Part shown: positions 1 through 8,230 of the stretch, piece after piece
Position numbering within the stretch: position 1 is the first letter of the stretch
How the letters are laid out: every line of letters begins with the position of its first letter
Assembly (NCBI GenBank): GCA_014860845.1
Contig: JACZIY010000545.1
Coordinates: 1-19,329, forward strand
Reading direction: 5' to 3'
DNA length: 19,329 bases
DNA from: Anaerolineaceae bacterium
Lineage (GTDB): Bacteria > Chloroflexota > Anaerolineae > Anaerolineales > Anaerolineaceae
Translations under genes and position numbers: made by a program
Notes under the pieces: model-generated
Seen by the model: only the letters and a program-made list of their open reading frames with translations
What the model was told of the DNA's origin: nothing
Database searches by the model: none

Positions 1-855
1 GATGTTCTCACGGACTTTTATCACATTTTCAGGATCAGCAGTGTCCACTTTGTTGATTACAAATACATCTGCATGAATAGTATTGGTTTCACCAGGATAA
101 TAGCTGGTTTCATGACCAGGACGATGTGGATCAACCACGACAATGGCCAAATCTTCTTTAAAGAATGAAAAGTCGTTGTTTCCACCATCCCATAAAACGA
201 TGTCAACTTCCTGTTCTGCCTGACGTAAAATTGCTTCATAATCAACACCGGCATACACAATGACACCATTATCGAGATGCGGTTCGTATTCTTCTCGTTC
301 TTCAATAGTACATTCTTGCTTATCGAGGTCACTATAATCAGCAAACCGCTGAACTTTTTGCTTGACAAGATCACCATAAGGCATTGGATGTCGAATGGCA
401 GCTACACGGTAACCCATCTCTCGTAATATGAGAGAGACTCGACGGGTGGTTTGACTTTTTCCTGAACCGGTTCGTACGGCTGTCACTGAAATGACTGGTT
501 TTGTGGACTTTAATTGTGTGTTCTTCATCCCCATAATTCTAAAATCTGCACCTGCTTCATTCACCAGAGCAGCTTTGTGCATGACATATTCATGCTCAAC
601 ATCGCTATAGGCAAAAACAACCTGATCTACATTAAGTTTTTTGATTAATTCACGCAATTCAGATTCTGGATAGATCGGTATTCCTTCAGGATATAGTGAT
701 CCAGCTAACACCGCAGGATATCGTCGTCCTTCGATATTGGGGATTTGGGTTGCAGTGAATGCCACAACCAGATAATCACTGTTATCTCTGAAGTACACAT
801 TAAAGTTGTGAAAGTCGCGCCCAGCTGCGCCCATAATAAGGGTTCGAATGGTCAT
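1..855 (-). CDS. COG2403 P-loop GTPase-like protein, cyclic 2,3-diphosphoglycerate synthetase-like (C-terminus beyond window)
   Basis: An open frame of 285 codons runs without a stop from ATG at 855 to the left edge, so the C-terminal part is missing; family members are about 440-460 residues. The N-terminus carries the family hallmark GAAGRDFHNFN (residues 9-19). A nucleotide-binding loop VRTGSGKS lies at 127-134, a DGGNND segment at 223-228 that may act as the metal/switch region, and a guanine-specificity-like NKVD at 268-271. The family includes the archaeal enzyme that makes cyclic 2,3-diphosphoglycerate, but bacterial members are mostly untested, so the reaction here is an inference. 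The start is supported by AAGGAG about 11 nt upstream (near 867-873). It lies 46 bp after argS and has no clear promoter of its own, so it is probably co-transcribed. No membrane segment is visible; likely cytoplasmic. Confidence 0.75.
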   Translation of the reverse strand, partial: MTIRTLIMGAAGRDFHNFNVYFRDNSDYLVVAFTATQIPNIEGRRYPAVLAGSLYPEGIPIYPESELRELIKKLNVDQVVFAYSDVEHEYVMHKAALVNEAGADFRIMGMKNTQLKSTKPVISVTAVRTGSGKSQTTRRVSLILREMGYRVAAIRHPMPYGDLVKQKVQRFADYSDLDKQECTIEEREEYEPHLDNGVIVYAGVDYEAILRQAEQEVDIVLWDGGNNDFSFFKEDLAIVVVDPHRPGHETSYYPGETNTIHADVFVINKVDTADPENVIKVRENI

Positions 856-901
856 TTGTTTTTATTTCTCCTTTTTGTTTTGAATTTTTTTAACCATCGG
901 T

Positions 902-2674
902 TCACATCGCTTCTGGGGCTGTGATGCCCAGCAAAGTCAGATTATTTTTCAAAACCTGACGGGTTGCCAATACTAAGTTTAGCCTTGTGCTTCTGATCGG
1001 TTCTACTTCAGTGAGAACCGGGCAATGGGTATAGAAATTATTAAATGTTTTTGCCATTTCATAGGCAAAATTGGCAATTTGTATCGTCCGATATTCACTT
1101 GCTGCCCGCTCTACTTCTCTGGAAAATCTAGAAATGAGATCCACAAGCTGGATTTCCTGAGGTGATAATTCATAAGAAATGTGAGGTGTGTCAATTACGA
1201 TGTTACCAGCTTTCTTAAGAATACTTCCACACCGGACATATGCATATTGAATATAGGGTGCTGCCTGGCCATTAAAATCAAGCGCTGATTCCCAATCGAA
1301 GGTTACTACTTTCGTATTTTCTCGTGCCTGCATTGGATACTTAATGGCTCCGATACCTACCGCTCTGGCTGTTGCCCATTTTTGATTTTCATTCAAGTCA
1401 GGATTTTTTTCCTGAACTACTTCATAAGCTCGTTTCGTCGCTTCACTGATTAAATCTTCCAACAAAACTACGGTGCCTTCCCGAGATGCCATCACTACAT
1501 TGCCTGGAAGACTGACCAATTCATATGGTACATGTTCACATTGTTTTGCCCAGGAGTATCCTGCAATCTCCATGGTTTTAAATACCTGGGTGAAATGCAA
1601 CGATTGTCGTACATCTACGATGTATAAAGATTTTTTCAAGTCGGGATAATCGCTAAATTTTTGTTTTACTAACGCCAGATCCTCGGTAGCATATAAAGCA
1701 GTTCCATCTGACCGGAGCACAACCAGCACTCGATATTGTTCCTTTTTCAGCCCTAAAACATCGTCAATCTTGACAATCACTGCACCATCAGGTCGTTCAT
1801 CTATGGCTATTTGTTTGTCAATCAGCTCCTGAACAATTTCTTTGCCTGGTTTTTCCATTTGGCTATTAAAGTAATAGATATCAAAATGGATATTTAAAAT
1901 ATCATAGATCTGATAGAAACCCTGCAAAGACCATTCCCGGGTATCTTCCCACAATTTAACAATCTCATGATCACCTTGATCCCAGCGTTTGTAAAGTGCT
2001 CTTATTTCAGCTTCCAGATCAGGATTGGCTTCTAATTTTCCATTTGCTTCTGCATAGATTTTTCCCATCCATTGCGTTATATTCTCATCAGGTTTTTCAC
2101 CTGAATGATACTTTTTATAGCACCATAACCATTTAATCACGTGCAGTCCCATATCACCTGGATAATTAGCCCGTACAACGTCATACCCGGCAAAATCCAG
2201 AATCCTGGCTAATGTATCGCCAAAAATAGCAGAACGCAAATGCCCCACGTGAAATGCTTTGTGAGTATTTGGTTGGGAAAACTCGACCATTATTTTCTCA
2301 TTTTTTCTTTCTTGTCGGCCAAAATCAGCCTTCTTTTCTAACACTTCATCCAGAACCCGACGAGCATATTCTGCTTGAGAAAAATAAAGATTAAGGTATC
2401 CGTTGATTGGTTCAACCTTCTCAAATCCGGATGGGCATCCAATAAATTCTGCCAATTGGATCGCCAATTCATTTGCTCTTGCTGGAACATTCAGTTTGAG
2501 TTGTTTTTGACGCGCTTCTGCTGCGGCCAAAGAAAATAATGAGGTAGATATACCCCAATGACCACTGAATGGAATCCAATTCCATTGAATCGAAAATTCA
2601 GGCAAGCCTTGCTGCCTGGTAAAATTTTTTATTAGTTCTTCTACATTTTTTTGTTCAAGATCGAACATGTTCAC
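902..2674 (-). CDS. argS: Arginine--tRNA ligase
   Basis: Class I aminoacyl-tRNA synthetase that charges tRNA-Arg with arginine using ATP in the cytoplasm. The HIGH motif appears as HVGH at residues 142-145 inside FHVGHLRSAIFGD. The second catalytic loop appears as VMASREG, the degenerate KMSK usual in ArgRS. An N-terminal additional domain (with GYLNLYFS near 92-99) and a C-terminal DALR anticodon-binding domain (PYIQYAYVR region) are both present. At 590 residues it is a little longer than the common 550-580. The first start is GTG at 2674; an ATG two codons later at 2668 is a real alternative, since the AGGTG that could serve as its Shine-Dalgarno includes the GTG itself. It follows rpsT by 174 bp, with a terminator and a new promoter in between, and is probably the first gene of a unit with the COG2403 gene. 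Confidence 0.96.
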   Translation of the reverse strand: MNMFDLEQKNVEELIKNFTRQQGLPEFSIQWNWIPFSGHWGISTSLFSLAAAEARQKQLKLNVPARANELAIQLAEFIGCPSGFEKVEPINGYLNLYFSQAEYARRVLDEVLEKKADFGRQERKNEKIMVEFSQPNTHKAFHVGHLRSAIFGDTLARILDFAGYDVVRANYPGDMGLHVIKWLWCYKKYHSGEKPDENITQWMGKIYAEANGKLEANPDLEAEIRALYKRWDQGDHEIVKLWEDTREWSLQGFYQIYDILNIHFDIYYFNSQMEKPGKEIVQELIDKQIAIDERPDGAVIVKIDDVLGLKKEQYRVLVVLRSDGTALYATEDLALVKQKFSDYPDLKKSLYIVDVRQSLHFTQVFKTMEIAGYSWAKQCEHVPYELVSLPGNVVMASREGTVVLLEDLISEATKRAYEVVQEKNPDLNENQKWATARAVGIGAIKYPMQARENTKVVTFDWESALDFNGQAAPYIQYAYVRCGSILKKAGNIVIDTPHISYELSPQEIQLVDLISRFSREVERAASEYRTIQIANFAYEMAKTFNNFYTHCPVLTEVEPIRSTRLNLVLATRQVLKNNLTLLGITAPEAM

Positions 2675-2680
2675 CTGTAT

Positions 2681-2706
2681 CTAAAAAGCCATCAAAAATT
2701 ATAACA
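2681..2706 (-). promoter_or_regulatory. Extended -10 promoter of argS
   Basis: On the minus strand TGT-TATAAT occupies 2706-2698, an extended -10 with a perfect hexamer. No good -35 is seen at 16-18 bp. The expected transcript start is near 2692, giving a leader of about 18 nt before the argS GTG. The -10 overlaps the outer arm of the inverted repeat at 2702-2714. Confidence 0.5.
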
Positions 2707-2842
2707 TTAAGCACAGTTAGTTATTTTGTTTTGATATTTGCACAAATCCATTTGGATTGATGGAATATTGTAAACTTTCTGGAAATCAAACTTAAACCAA
2801 AAGCGGGAGGTTTTCATCTCCCACTTACGGTGCTTAATGTTA
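2702..2842. repeat. 141-bp segment bounded by a 13-bp perfect inverted repeat
   Basis: TAACATTAAGCAC at 2702-2714 is the exact reverse complement of GTGCTTAATGTTA at 2830-2842. The segment fills most of the rpsT-argS intergenic region and contains the rpsT terminator hairpin and a second small palindrome (AATCCATTTGGATT, 2745-2758). It could be the closing stem of a large 3'-UTR RNA structure or a small MITE-like element. I see no clear target-site duplication in the flanks. Confidence 0.55.
2795..2824 (-). terminator. Rho-independent terminator of rpsT
   Basis: On the minus strand GTGGGAG (2824-2818) pairs with CTCCCGC (2809-2803) around an 8-nt loop, with one G-U pair. It is followed by TTTTGGTT, an interrupted U-tract. 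It sits 25 nt after the rpsT stop and separates rpsT from argS. Confidence 0.65.
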
Positions 2843-2848
2843 AAAAAC

Positions 2849-3127
2849 TTACTTTTCTTCTGATGGTAAGTTCGCAAGTCGTTTCATCAAACGACTTTTG
2901 CGGCGTGCAGCATTGTTTTTATGAATGACACCTTTTTGTGCAGCCAGATCCAAAGCTTTTACAGCTTCGACCACACTGGCCATCACAACTTCTTTTGACT
3001 CCTCTTTCTCGATTACATTTCGAGCTTTAGAGACAAAAGTACGGGCACGTCCTCGGTAAACACGGTTAAGTACACGACGTTTTTCATTTTGCTTGTTGCG
3101 TTTGATCGCAGATTTAGTATTAGCCAA
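2849..3127 (-). CDS. rpsT: 30S ribosomal protein S20
   Basis: S20 binds 16S rRNA early in assembly of the small subunit. The 92-residue product is strongly basic, starts MANTKSAIKRNKQNEKRR and has the typical S20 pattern of long helices ending with HKNNAARRKSRLMKRL; usual length is 85-90. The start codon is TTG (3127-3125), preceded by GGAGG with a 7-nt spacer, which fixes the start well because the family begins MANxKSA. E. coli rpsT also uses a UUG start, which is known to matter for its autoregulation; whether the same holds here is inference. It has its own promoter at 3222-3230, a leader of about 88 nt and a terminator behind it, so it is probably a single-gene unit, with possible read-through from pgk. 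Confidence 0.97.
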   Translation of the reverse strand: MANTKSAIKRNKQNEKRRVLNRVYRGRARTFVSKARNVIEKEESKEVVMASVVEAVKALDLAAQKGVIHKNNAARRKSRLMKRLANLPSEEK

Positions 3128-3215
3128 CTTATTTCCTCCAATTCACTTGATAAGAAGATTGCTCTTCCTGAGAAGGGAACTGTTTGTCCAAAAAAATTTC
3201 CTTACGAAGGGCAGC
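3128..3215 (-). promoter_or_regulatory. Structured 5' leader of rpsT, candidate autoregulatory RNA
   Basis: The predicted rpsT transcript starts about 88 nt before the TTG codon. The leader contains GAAGA-GCAA-TCTTC (minus strand, 3167-3154), a 5-bp stem closed by a GNRA-type tetraloop about 25 nt upstream of the start. Further upstream is a weak CCTT-CGT-AAGG hairpin (3209-3199) followed by A3T7. It fits a site for S20 feedback control, but this is inferred from position and structure only. Confidence 0.35.
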
Positions 3216-3221
3216 CCGCGA

Positions 3222-3230
3222 ATTATACCA
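3222..3230 (-). promoter_or_regulatory. Extended -10 promoter of rpsT
   Basis: Minus strand TGG-TATAAT at 3230-3222, a perfect extended -10, located between the pgk stop and rpsT. The region 16-18 bp upstream is C-rich (TCCCCC) and not a recognisable -35, so the extended -10 would carry the promoter. Predicted transcript start is near 3215. Confidence 0.6.
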
Positions 3231-3253
3231 GAATTTTAAAATTTGGGGGAAAA

Positions 3254-4429
3254 TTACTTATCCTGTAATGCAGCTAAGCCAGGTAATATTTTTCCCTCGA
3301 GCATCTCCAACGAAGCGCCACCACCAGTGGAGATATGGGTAACCTTGTCTGATAAACCGGATTGATTGATGGCAGACACGGAATCCCCGCCACCAATGAT
3401 GGATACAGCTCCGGATGCAGCAACAGCTTCCGCAACACCAAAAGTTCCTTTAGCGAATTTTGGCATTTCGAACACACCCATAGGGCCGTTCCAAACCACA
3501 GTTCCCGCTTTGGAAATCACCTCGGCATATTCTTCTACTGTGGCTGGACCAATGTCCAATACACGCCAACCAGCAGGAACATTTTCTACAACTGTTACTT
3601 TACTTTCAGCATCATTATCAAAGGCATTTCCCAACACCAGATCAATCGGGAGATGCAATTTTTCTCCACCTTTAACCAATAACTCCTTTGCGGTTTGGAC
3701 CGCTTCTTCTTCCACCAGGGAGTCAGCCATTTCAATGGCTTGCGCTTTCAAAAATGTATTAGCCATACCGCCACCGATTAAAACAGCATCAGCTTTTTGT
3801 AATAAATTATCGATAACACCGATTTTGTCACTGATCTTCGCCCCTCCCAGAATGGCAACAAATGGTCTGGCGGGATCTGCAATTGCCTGACCCAAATAAC
3901 GGATTTCTTTTTCCATCAGGAACCCAGCAACTGCCGGAAGGTATCGGGCAACACCTTCGGTTGAAGCATGAGCTCGATGGGCTGAGCCAAATGCGTCATT
4001 TACGTAAATGTCTGCTAATTTTGCAAATTTCTTTGCCATTTCCGAATCATTTTTGGTTTCAGCTTTGTAAAAGCGAGTATTTTCCAAAACTAGAACCTCT
4101 CCAGGTTGTAATTTGGCAGAAGCAGCTTCTGCAACTTCCCCGATGCAATCTTCTGCAAATATTACTTTATTTGGAATGAGAGTTGCTAAATGCTTCGCCA
4201 CCGGGGCTAAAGAAAATTGTGGATCTGGTTCATCTTTGGGACGACCAAGATGCGAAAACAAAATCACCGCTGCCCCATGCTCTAATAAATAATTGATTGT
4301 TGGTAATGCAGCTGTCATACGGGTATCATCTTTTATTTTTCCCTCTTTAATAGGGACATTAAAATCTACCCGCACCAATACTTTTTTTCCTTTTACATCG
4401 ATATCGGTAATATTTTTTTTGTTAAACAT
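3254..4429 (-). CDS. pgk: Phosphoglycerate kinase
   Basis: Transfers phosphate between 1,3-bisphosphoglycerate and ADP in glycolysis (reverse in gluconeogenesis), cytoplasmic. The N-terminal substrate domain shows VRVDFNVP at residues 19-26 and the [10 protein letters not shown] segment. The C-terminal nucleotide domain shows WNGPMGVFE and the GGGDS and STGGGASLE loops. I place the start at ATG 4429, giving 391 residues, near the usual 390-397. An in-frame upstream extension to 4459 would add ten residues ([10 protein letters not shown]) not typical of the family, and AGGA lies 7 nt before the ATG at 4429. It lies 114 bp downstream of gap, separated by a large hairpin, and the two are probably co-transcribed at least in part. 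Confidence 0.97.
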   Translation of the reverse strand: MFNKKNITDIDVKGKKVLVRVDFNVPIKEGKIKDDTRMTAALPTINYLLEHGAAVILFSHLGRPKDEPDPQFSLAPVAKHLATLIPNKVIFAEDCIGEVAEAASAKLQPGEVLVLENTRFYKAETKNDSEMAKKFAKLADIYVNDAFGSAHRAHASTEGVARYLPAVAGFLMEKEIRYLGQAIADPARPFVAILGGAKISDKIGVIDNLLQKADAVLIGGGMANTFLKAQAIEMADSLVEEEAVQTAKELLVKGGEKLHLPIDLVLGNAFDNDAESKVTVVENVPAGWRVLDIGPATVEEYAEVISKAGTVVWNGPMGVFEMPKFAKGTFGVAEAVAASGAVSIIGGGDSVSAINQSGLSDKVTHISTGGGASLEMLEGKILPGLAALQDK

Positions 4430-4470
4430 AATCTGTTCCTGTTCTTGAATTAAAATCATTCGAAATTGAT

Positions 4471-4522
4471 ATAAAATGATGCGTATTCTACCGCAAAAAT
4501 TTCGCGATAAAAATACGCATCA
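4471..4522 (-). terminator. Hairpin between gap and pgk, possible terminator or RNA-processing stem
   Basis: TGATGCGTATT (4477-4487) and AATACGCATCA (4512-4522) form a perfect 11-bp stem with a 24-nt loop. Read on the minus strand the stem is followed by TTTTATAT. It lies 22 nt after the gap stop. It may partly terminate transcription after gap or protect or process the gap mRNA; the long loop and broken U-tract make it a weaker terminator than the one after CpXC. Confidence 0.5.
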
Positions 4523-4543
4523 CAGTCTTTCCTTAATAAATGA

Positions 4544-5590
<1,047 letters not shown>

Positions 5591-5609
5591 CTATTAATTG
5601 TTCGGACAA

Positions 5610-5618
5610 ATTTTACCA
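5610..5618 (-). promoter_or_regulatory. Possible extended -10 promoter of gap
   Basis: Minus strand TGG-TAAAAT at 5618-5610, about 28 nt before the gap ATG, just past the yvcK stop. The -35 region overlaps the end of yvcK and is poor. The predicted leader of about 22 nt carries the strong AGGAGG. gap may also be read from yvcK. Confidence 0.4.
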
Positions 5619-5635
5619 CGTAATTGTATAAAAGT

Positions 5636-6985
5636 TCACAATTCAGAATTCAATTCGCGACCAATTGGTCCGGTTCTTTCATTATATAAATCTAATATCG
5701 CAGATGCAAGTTTTGAGGAGTCATGTCTCCAGGGTGCTTCAGAATCACTCAGATTCGCACTATAAATTGGGTATTCACTATCGAGCTCATCTTCGATACA
5801 AACATATTCGATATCTACTGGTAATCTCCCATTACAATTGTCATTACAGATGACTACATCAAATATTCCTTTTCCTATTATTTTCTCAATTGCCCTAATA
5901 TGATCACCACATGTATAACCTTCAGTCTCTCCAGGCTGAGTAGCAACATTACAAATCAGAAACCGTAATCCCCGACTGGCGCGAATAGCTTCAGATATAT
6001 CCGGAACCAGTAAATTTGGAATGATACTGGTATATAAAGAGCCAGGGCCAACAATAATGATATCTGCACTGAGGATTGCTTGAATGGTTGGGGGAAAGGC
6101 CAATGGATTATTGGGTTCCAGCCATACTCTTTTTATTTTTCCACCTTTCCTGGGTATTTCGCTTTCACCACGAACTTTTATTTCTTTGTTTGAATCCTGA
6201 ACCTGTACTTGTGCAACCAGGCGCACATCATGTAAGGTGGATGGAAATACCTTCCCCTGAACGGCCAGCACTCGTCCTGACTCTGCCACTGCTTCTTCAA
6301 AACTCCCAGTTAAATCAGTTAAAGCCGTGATCAGAAGATTCCCTAATGAATGTCCATTCAATCCAGCTTCTTCTCCAAACCGGTATTGAAAAAGCTGGGT
6401 TGTTAATTCTTCATCATTGGATAATGCGGCCAGACAACTGCGTATATCACCAGGAGGAAGAATACCGACCCGTCTGCGTAATTCCCCAGACGAACCTCCA
6501 TCATCAGCAACGGTAACAATTGCAGTTATATTAGCTGTGTGTTTCTTCAATCCACGCAATAAGGAAGATAATCCGGTACCGCCCCCAATGACGACAATTT
6601 TCTTTCCTTTATCCAGTTTTTGAAATTGACTGACTGTATCCACCAGATGTTTACCAGGACGTAAGAATGGTTTTAAAAGGGTTCGATTAATGCCCCAAAC
6701 ACCAATAACAATCATTAATACCCCACCCAGACCGAAAATAAGAGCTCTGATGGGGCGTGATAAAAATCGCAAAGATAGAAATGCAACTACTGGAAGATAC
6801 CATGTATCCGGGGTATTACGATACATGTCCAGAACAACTACTGCAAAACCCAAGCCTATCAACATGGAACCCAGAATGATGAGTAATCCCCACCTTTTTA
6901 CACCTATTCCAGGAGTAAACCAACGGAAGAATCGAATTAATTGAAATGATAATCTTTTTTTGAATGAAAGTTGCTTTGAATTCAT
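5636..6985 (-). CDS. yvcK: YvcK/CofD-like gluconeogenesis factor with N-terminal membrane segments
   Basis: YvcK proteins bind UDP-N-acetylglucosamine and affect cell shape, peptidoglycan synthesis and growth on gluconeogenic carbon; the exact activity is not settled. With ATG at 6985 the product has 449 residues, against about 320 for the Bacillus protein. The extra N-terminus (about 1-125) has two or three hydrophobic segments (near 32-53, 62-75 and 83-100), so the protein is likely tethered to the membrane with the YvcK domain in the cytoplasm. The domain begins around residue 128 with KIVVIGGGTGLSSLL, then ADDGGSSG and LPPGDIRSCLAALS, all typical. An in-frame TTG at 7021 would extend it by 12 residues, but TTGACT-17-TATTAT lies across that stretch and places the transcript start next to the ATG, so the ATG is preferred. 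It lies upstream of gap and divergent from the ROK gene. Confidence 0.92.
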   Translation of the reverse strand: MNSKQLSFKKRLSFQLIRFFRWFTPGIGVKRWGLLIILGSMLIGLGFAVVVLDMYRNTPDTWYLPVVAFLSLRFLSRPIRALIFGLGGVLMIVIGVWGINRTLLKPFLRPGKHLVDTVSQFQKLDKGKKIVVIGGGTGLSSLLRGLKKHTANITAIVTVADDGGSSGELRRRVGILPPGDIRSCLAALSNDEELTTQLFQYRFGEEAGLNGHSLGNLLITALTDLTGSFEEAVAESGRVLAVQGKVFPSTLHDVRLVAQVQVQDSNKEIKVRGESEIPRKGGKIKRVWLEPNNPLAFPPTIQAILSADIIIVGPGSLYTSIIPNLLVPDISEAIRASRGLRFLICNVATQPGETEGYTCGDHIRAIEKIIGKGIFDVVICNDNCNGRLPVDIEYVCIEDELDSEYPIYSANLSDSEAPWRHDSSKLASAILDLYNERTGPIGRELNSEL

Positions 6986-6992
6986 CGAATTT

Positions 6993-7021
6993 ATAATAAT
7001 TCGGTTTATATCAAGAGTCAA
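6993..7021 (-). promoter_or_regulatory. Promoter of yvcK, predicted leaderless
   Basis: Minus strand TTGACT (7021-7016), 17-bp spacer, TATTAT (6998-6993). The -10 ends 7 nt before the ATG at 6985, so the mRNA would start at or one base before the start codon. There is no Shine-Dalgarno sequence. This is the best two-box promoter in the window. Confidence 0.65.
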
Positions 7022-7175
7022 TAAATAAAATGCTGTGAAAGTACCTTAATATATTTTCTACTTCAAGAATTTAAATTCGATTTCAAAAAGATTGGCGAAA
7101 CATCCCAGATCTAATTCAAATTATATTTATCCATTATTCATGACAAAATGACAATTATTTTTACCAATTTGGCTA

Positions 7176-7184
7176 TGCTATAAT
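7176..7184 (+). promoter_or_regulatory. Extended -10 promoter of the ROK kinase gene, predicted leaderless
   Basis: TGC-TATAAT at 7176-7184 ends 8 nt before ATG 7193. No convincing -35 and no Shine-Dalgarno sequence are present (the bases before the ATG are TTCTGCTT). Transcript start is expected at about 7191-7192. Confidence 0.6.
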
Positions 7185-7192
7185 TCTGCTTG

Positions 7193-8140
7193 ATGGAAAT
7201 CTATGTCGTCTCAGATGTTGGTGGTACACAAATTAGGGTTGCATCGTTTGATGTAGAAACTTTAAACCCAATTAGGCAAAAGAAAATTCCTACTCAGGCA
7301 AAAGGACAATTACCAGCAGATCGATTAATACAATTAATACATGAAATAAAGCAAGATCATACAATAAAAGCGATTGCTGTGGCTGCACCTGGTTTTCTGG
7401 ATCCAGATTTAGGAATTGTTTATGAAGCACCCAATATTCCTGGTTGGGAAAATTATCCGTTAAGAAAAATTTTGGAAGATGTTTTTAATATTCCAATTTT
7501 TTTGGGGAATGACGCCAATCTGGCAGCCTTAGGAGAATGGAAATTCGGTGCTGGCATCGGACATAGCAATCTTTTATATCTGACAATATCCACAGGGATT
7601 GGAAGTGGCGCAATCCTGGACAATAATTTACTACTCGGCCATAAAGGTCTGGCGGGTGAATTTGGACATGTGACGGTTTTGCCAGATGGTCCAATGTGTG
7701 GTTGTGGGAAACAGGGGCATATTGAAGCAATAGCATCTGGTACCGGGATATTGAATTATGTAAATGAACAAATATCTGCCGGCAGAATAACGATCTTGAG
7801 TAAACTTGAGAAAGTTACAGGCAAAGATATCAGTCAGGCAGCTCAAAATGGAGACACGTTAGCCATTGAAGCCTATAATCGGGCAGGTTATTACTTAGGC
7901 ATTGCTCTGGCTAATTTTCTACACATGTTAAATCCTTCCATTGTAATTTTCGGTGGTGGGGTATCTTCCTCTGGAGAACTTCTTTTCGAACCAATGCGTA
8001 AATCCTTGGAAGAGAGATTGATTTCCCCCGCATATCTGGATGGATTAACATTTACAACAGCCCAATTAGGCGATGATGTTGGTCTCAAGGGAGCTCTGGC
8101 ATTATTGGTAACAAAAATGTCATCGAATCTCCTGGTTTAA
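7193..8140 (+). CDS. ROK family sugar kinase, probable glucokinase
   Basis: A 315-residue ROK protein, expected to phosphorylate a hexose such as glucose with ATP. Seen in order: N-terminal phosphate loop DVGGTQIR, a substrate region around GNDANLAALGEWKFGAG whose Asp is the family catalytic base, the STGIGSGAI loop, and the zinc/ROK signature GHVTV...CGCGKQGHIEAIASG. In the signature the third Cys of the usual CxCGxxGCxE is His; zinc binding is still plausible. The C-terminal FGGGVSSS loop is normal. Full-length ROK repressors carry an N-terminal helix-turn-helix; none is present, so this is a kinase rather than a regulator. Glucose specificity is not proven by sequence; other hexoses or N-acetylmannosamine are possible. 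ATG 7193 is chosen over TTG 7190 because the -10 lies directly upstream. It is divergent from yvcK. Confidence 0.9.
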   Translation: MEIYVVSDVGGTQIRVASFDVETLNPIRQKKIPTQAKGQLPADRLIQLIHEIKQDHTIKAIAVAAPGFLDPDLGIVYEAPNIPGWENYPLRKILEDVFNIPIFLGNDANLAALGEWKFGAGIGHSNLLYLTISTGIGSGAILDNNLLLGHKGLAGEFGHVTVLPDGPMCGCGKQGHIEAIASGTGILNYVNEQISAGRITILSKLEKVTGKDISQAAQNGDTLAIEAYNRAGYYLGIALANFLHMLNPSIVIFGGGVSSSGELLFEPMRKSLEERLISPAYLDGLTFTTAQLGDDVGLKGALALLVTKMSSNLLV

Positions 8141-8181
8141 ACTTAATTTTTTTAACATTCAATTCTTATATCCGAAATCTA

Positions 8182-8199
8182 CTTGATGTAAAAATCAAG
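8182..8199 (+). other. Small hairpin between the ROK and aminotransferase genes
   Basis: CTTGAT-GTAAAA-ATCAAG forms a 6-bp stem with a 6-nt loop, 42 nt after the ROK stop and 32 nt before the next ATG. It is followed by CACTTTAAATC, not a U-tract, so it is at most a weak terminator or leader element. I see no convincing promoter in this 90-bp gap. Confidence 0.3.
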
Positions 8200-8230
8200 C
8201 ACTTTAAATCAAATTAATGGAGGAAATTAA

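Noticed and set aside
57..377. Minus-strand open frame of 106 codons
   Set aside because: It is a different frame within the COG2403 gene, whose own frame is continuous from 855 to the window edge with clear motifs.
2702..2842. Insertion sequence at the rpsT-argS gap
   Set aside because: The 13-bp inverted repeat is real, but there is no transposase gene and no clear target-site duplication, so it is listed only as a repeat.
3366..3890. Open frame of 174 codons on the plus strand
   Set aside because: It lies fully antisense to pgk, whose product is a clear full-length enzyme. The translation is Thr/Ser/Pro-rich with no recognisable domain, as expected from the reverse frame of a conserved gene.
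4430..4459. N-terminal extension of Pgk by ten residues
   Set aside because: [10 protein letters not shown] is not typical of Pgk, and the ATG at 4429 has AGGA at good distance and gives the usual length.
6986..7021. TTG start of YvcK at 7021
   Set aside because: The stretch contains TTGACT-17-TATTAT, and the transcript would begin next to ATG 6985, after the TTG.
7120..7146. Second minus-strand promoter-like pair TTGTCA / TATAAT upstream of yvcK
   Set aside because: The spacer is only 15 bp and the AT-rich context makes chance matches likely; the promoter at 6993-7021 is better.
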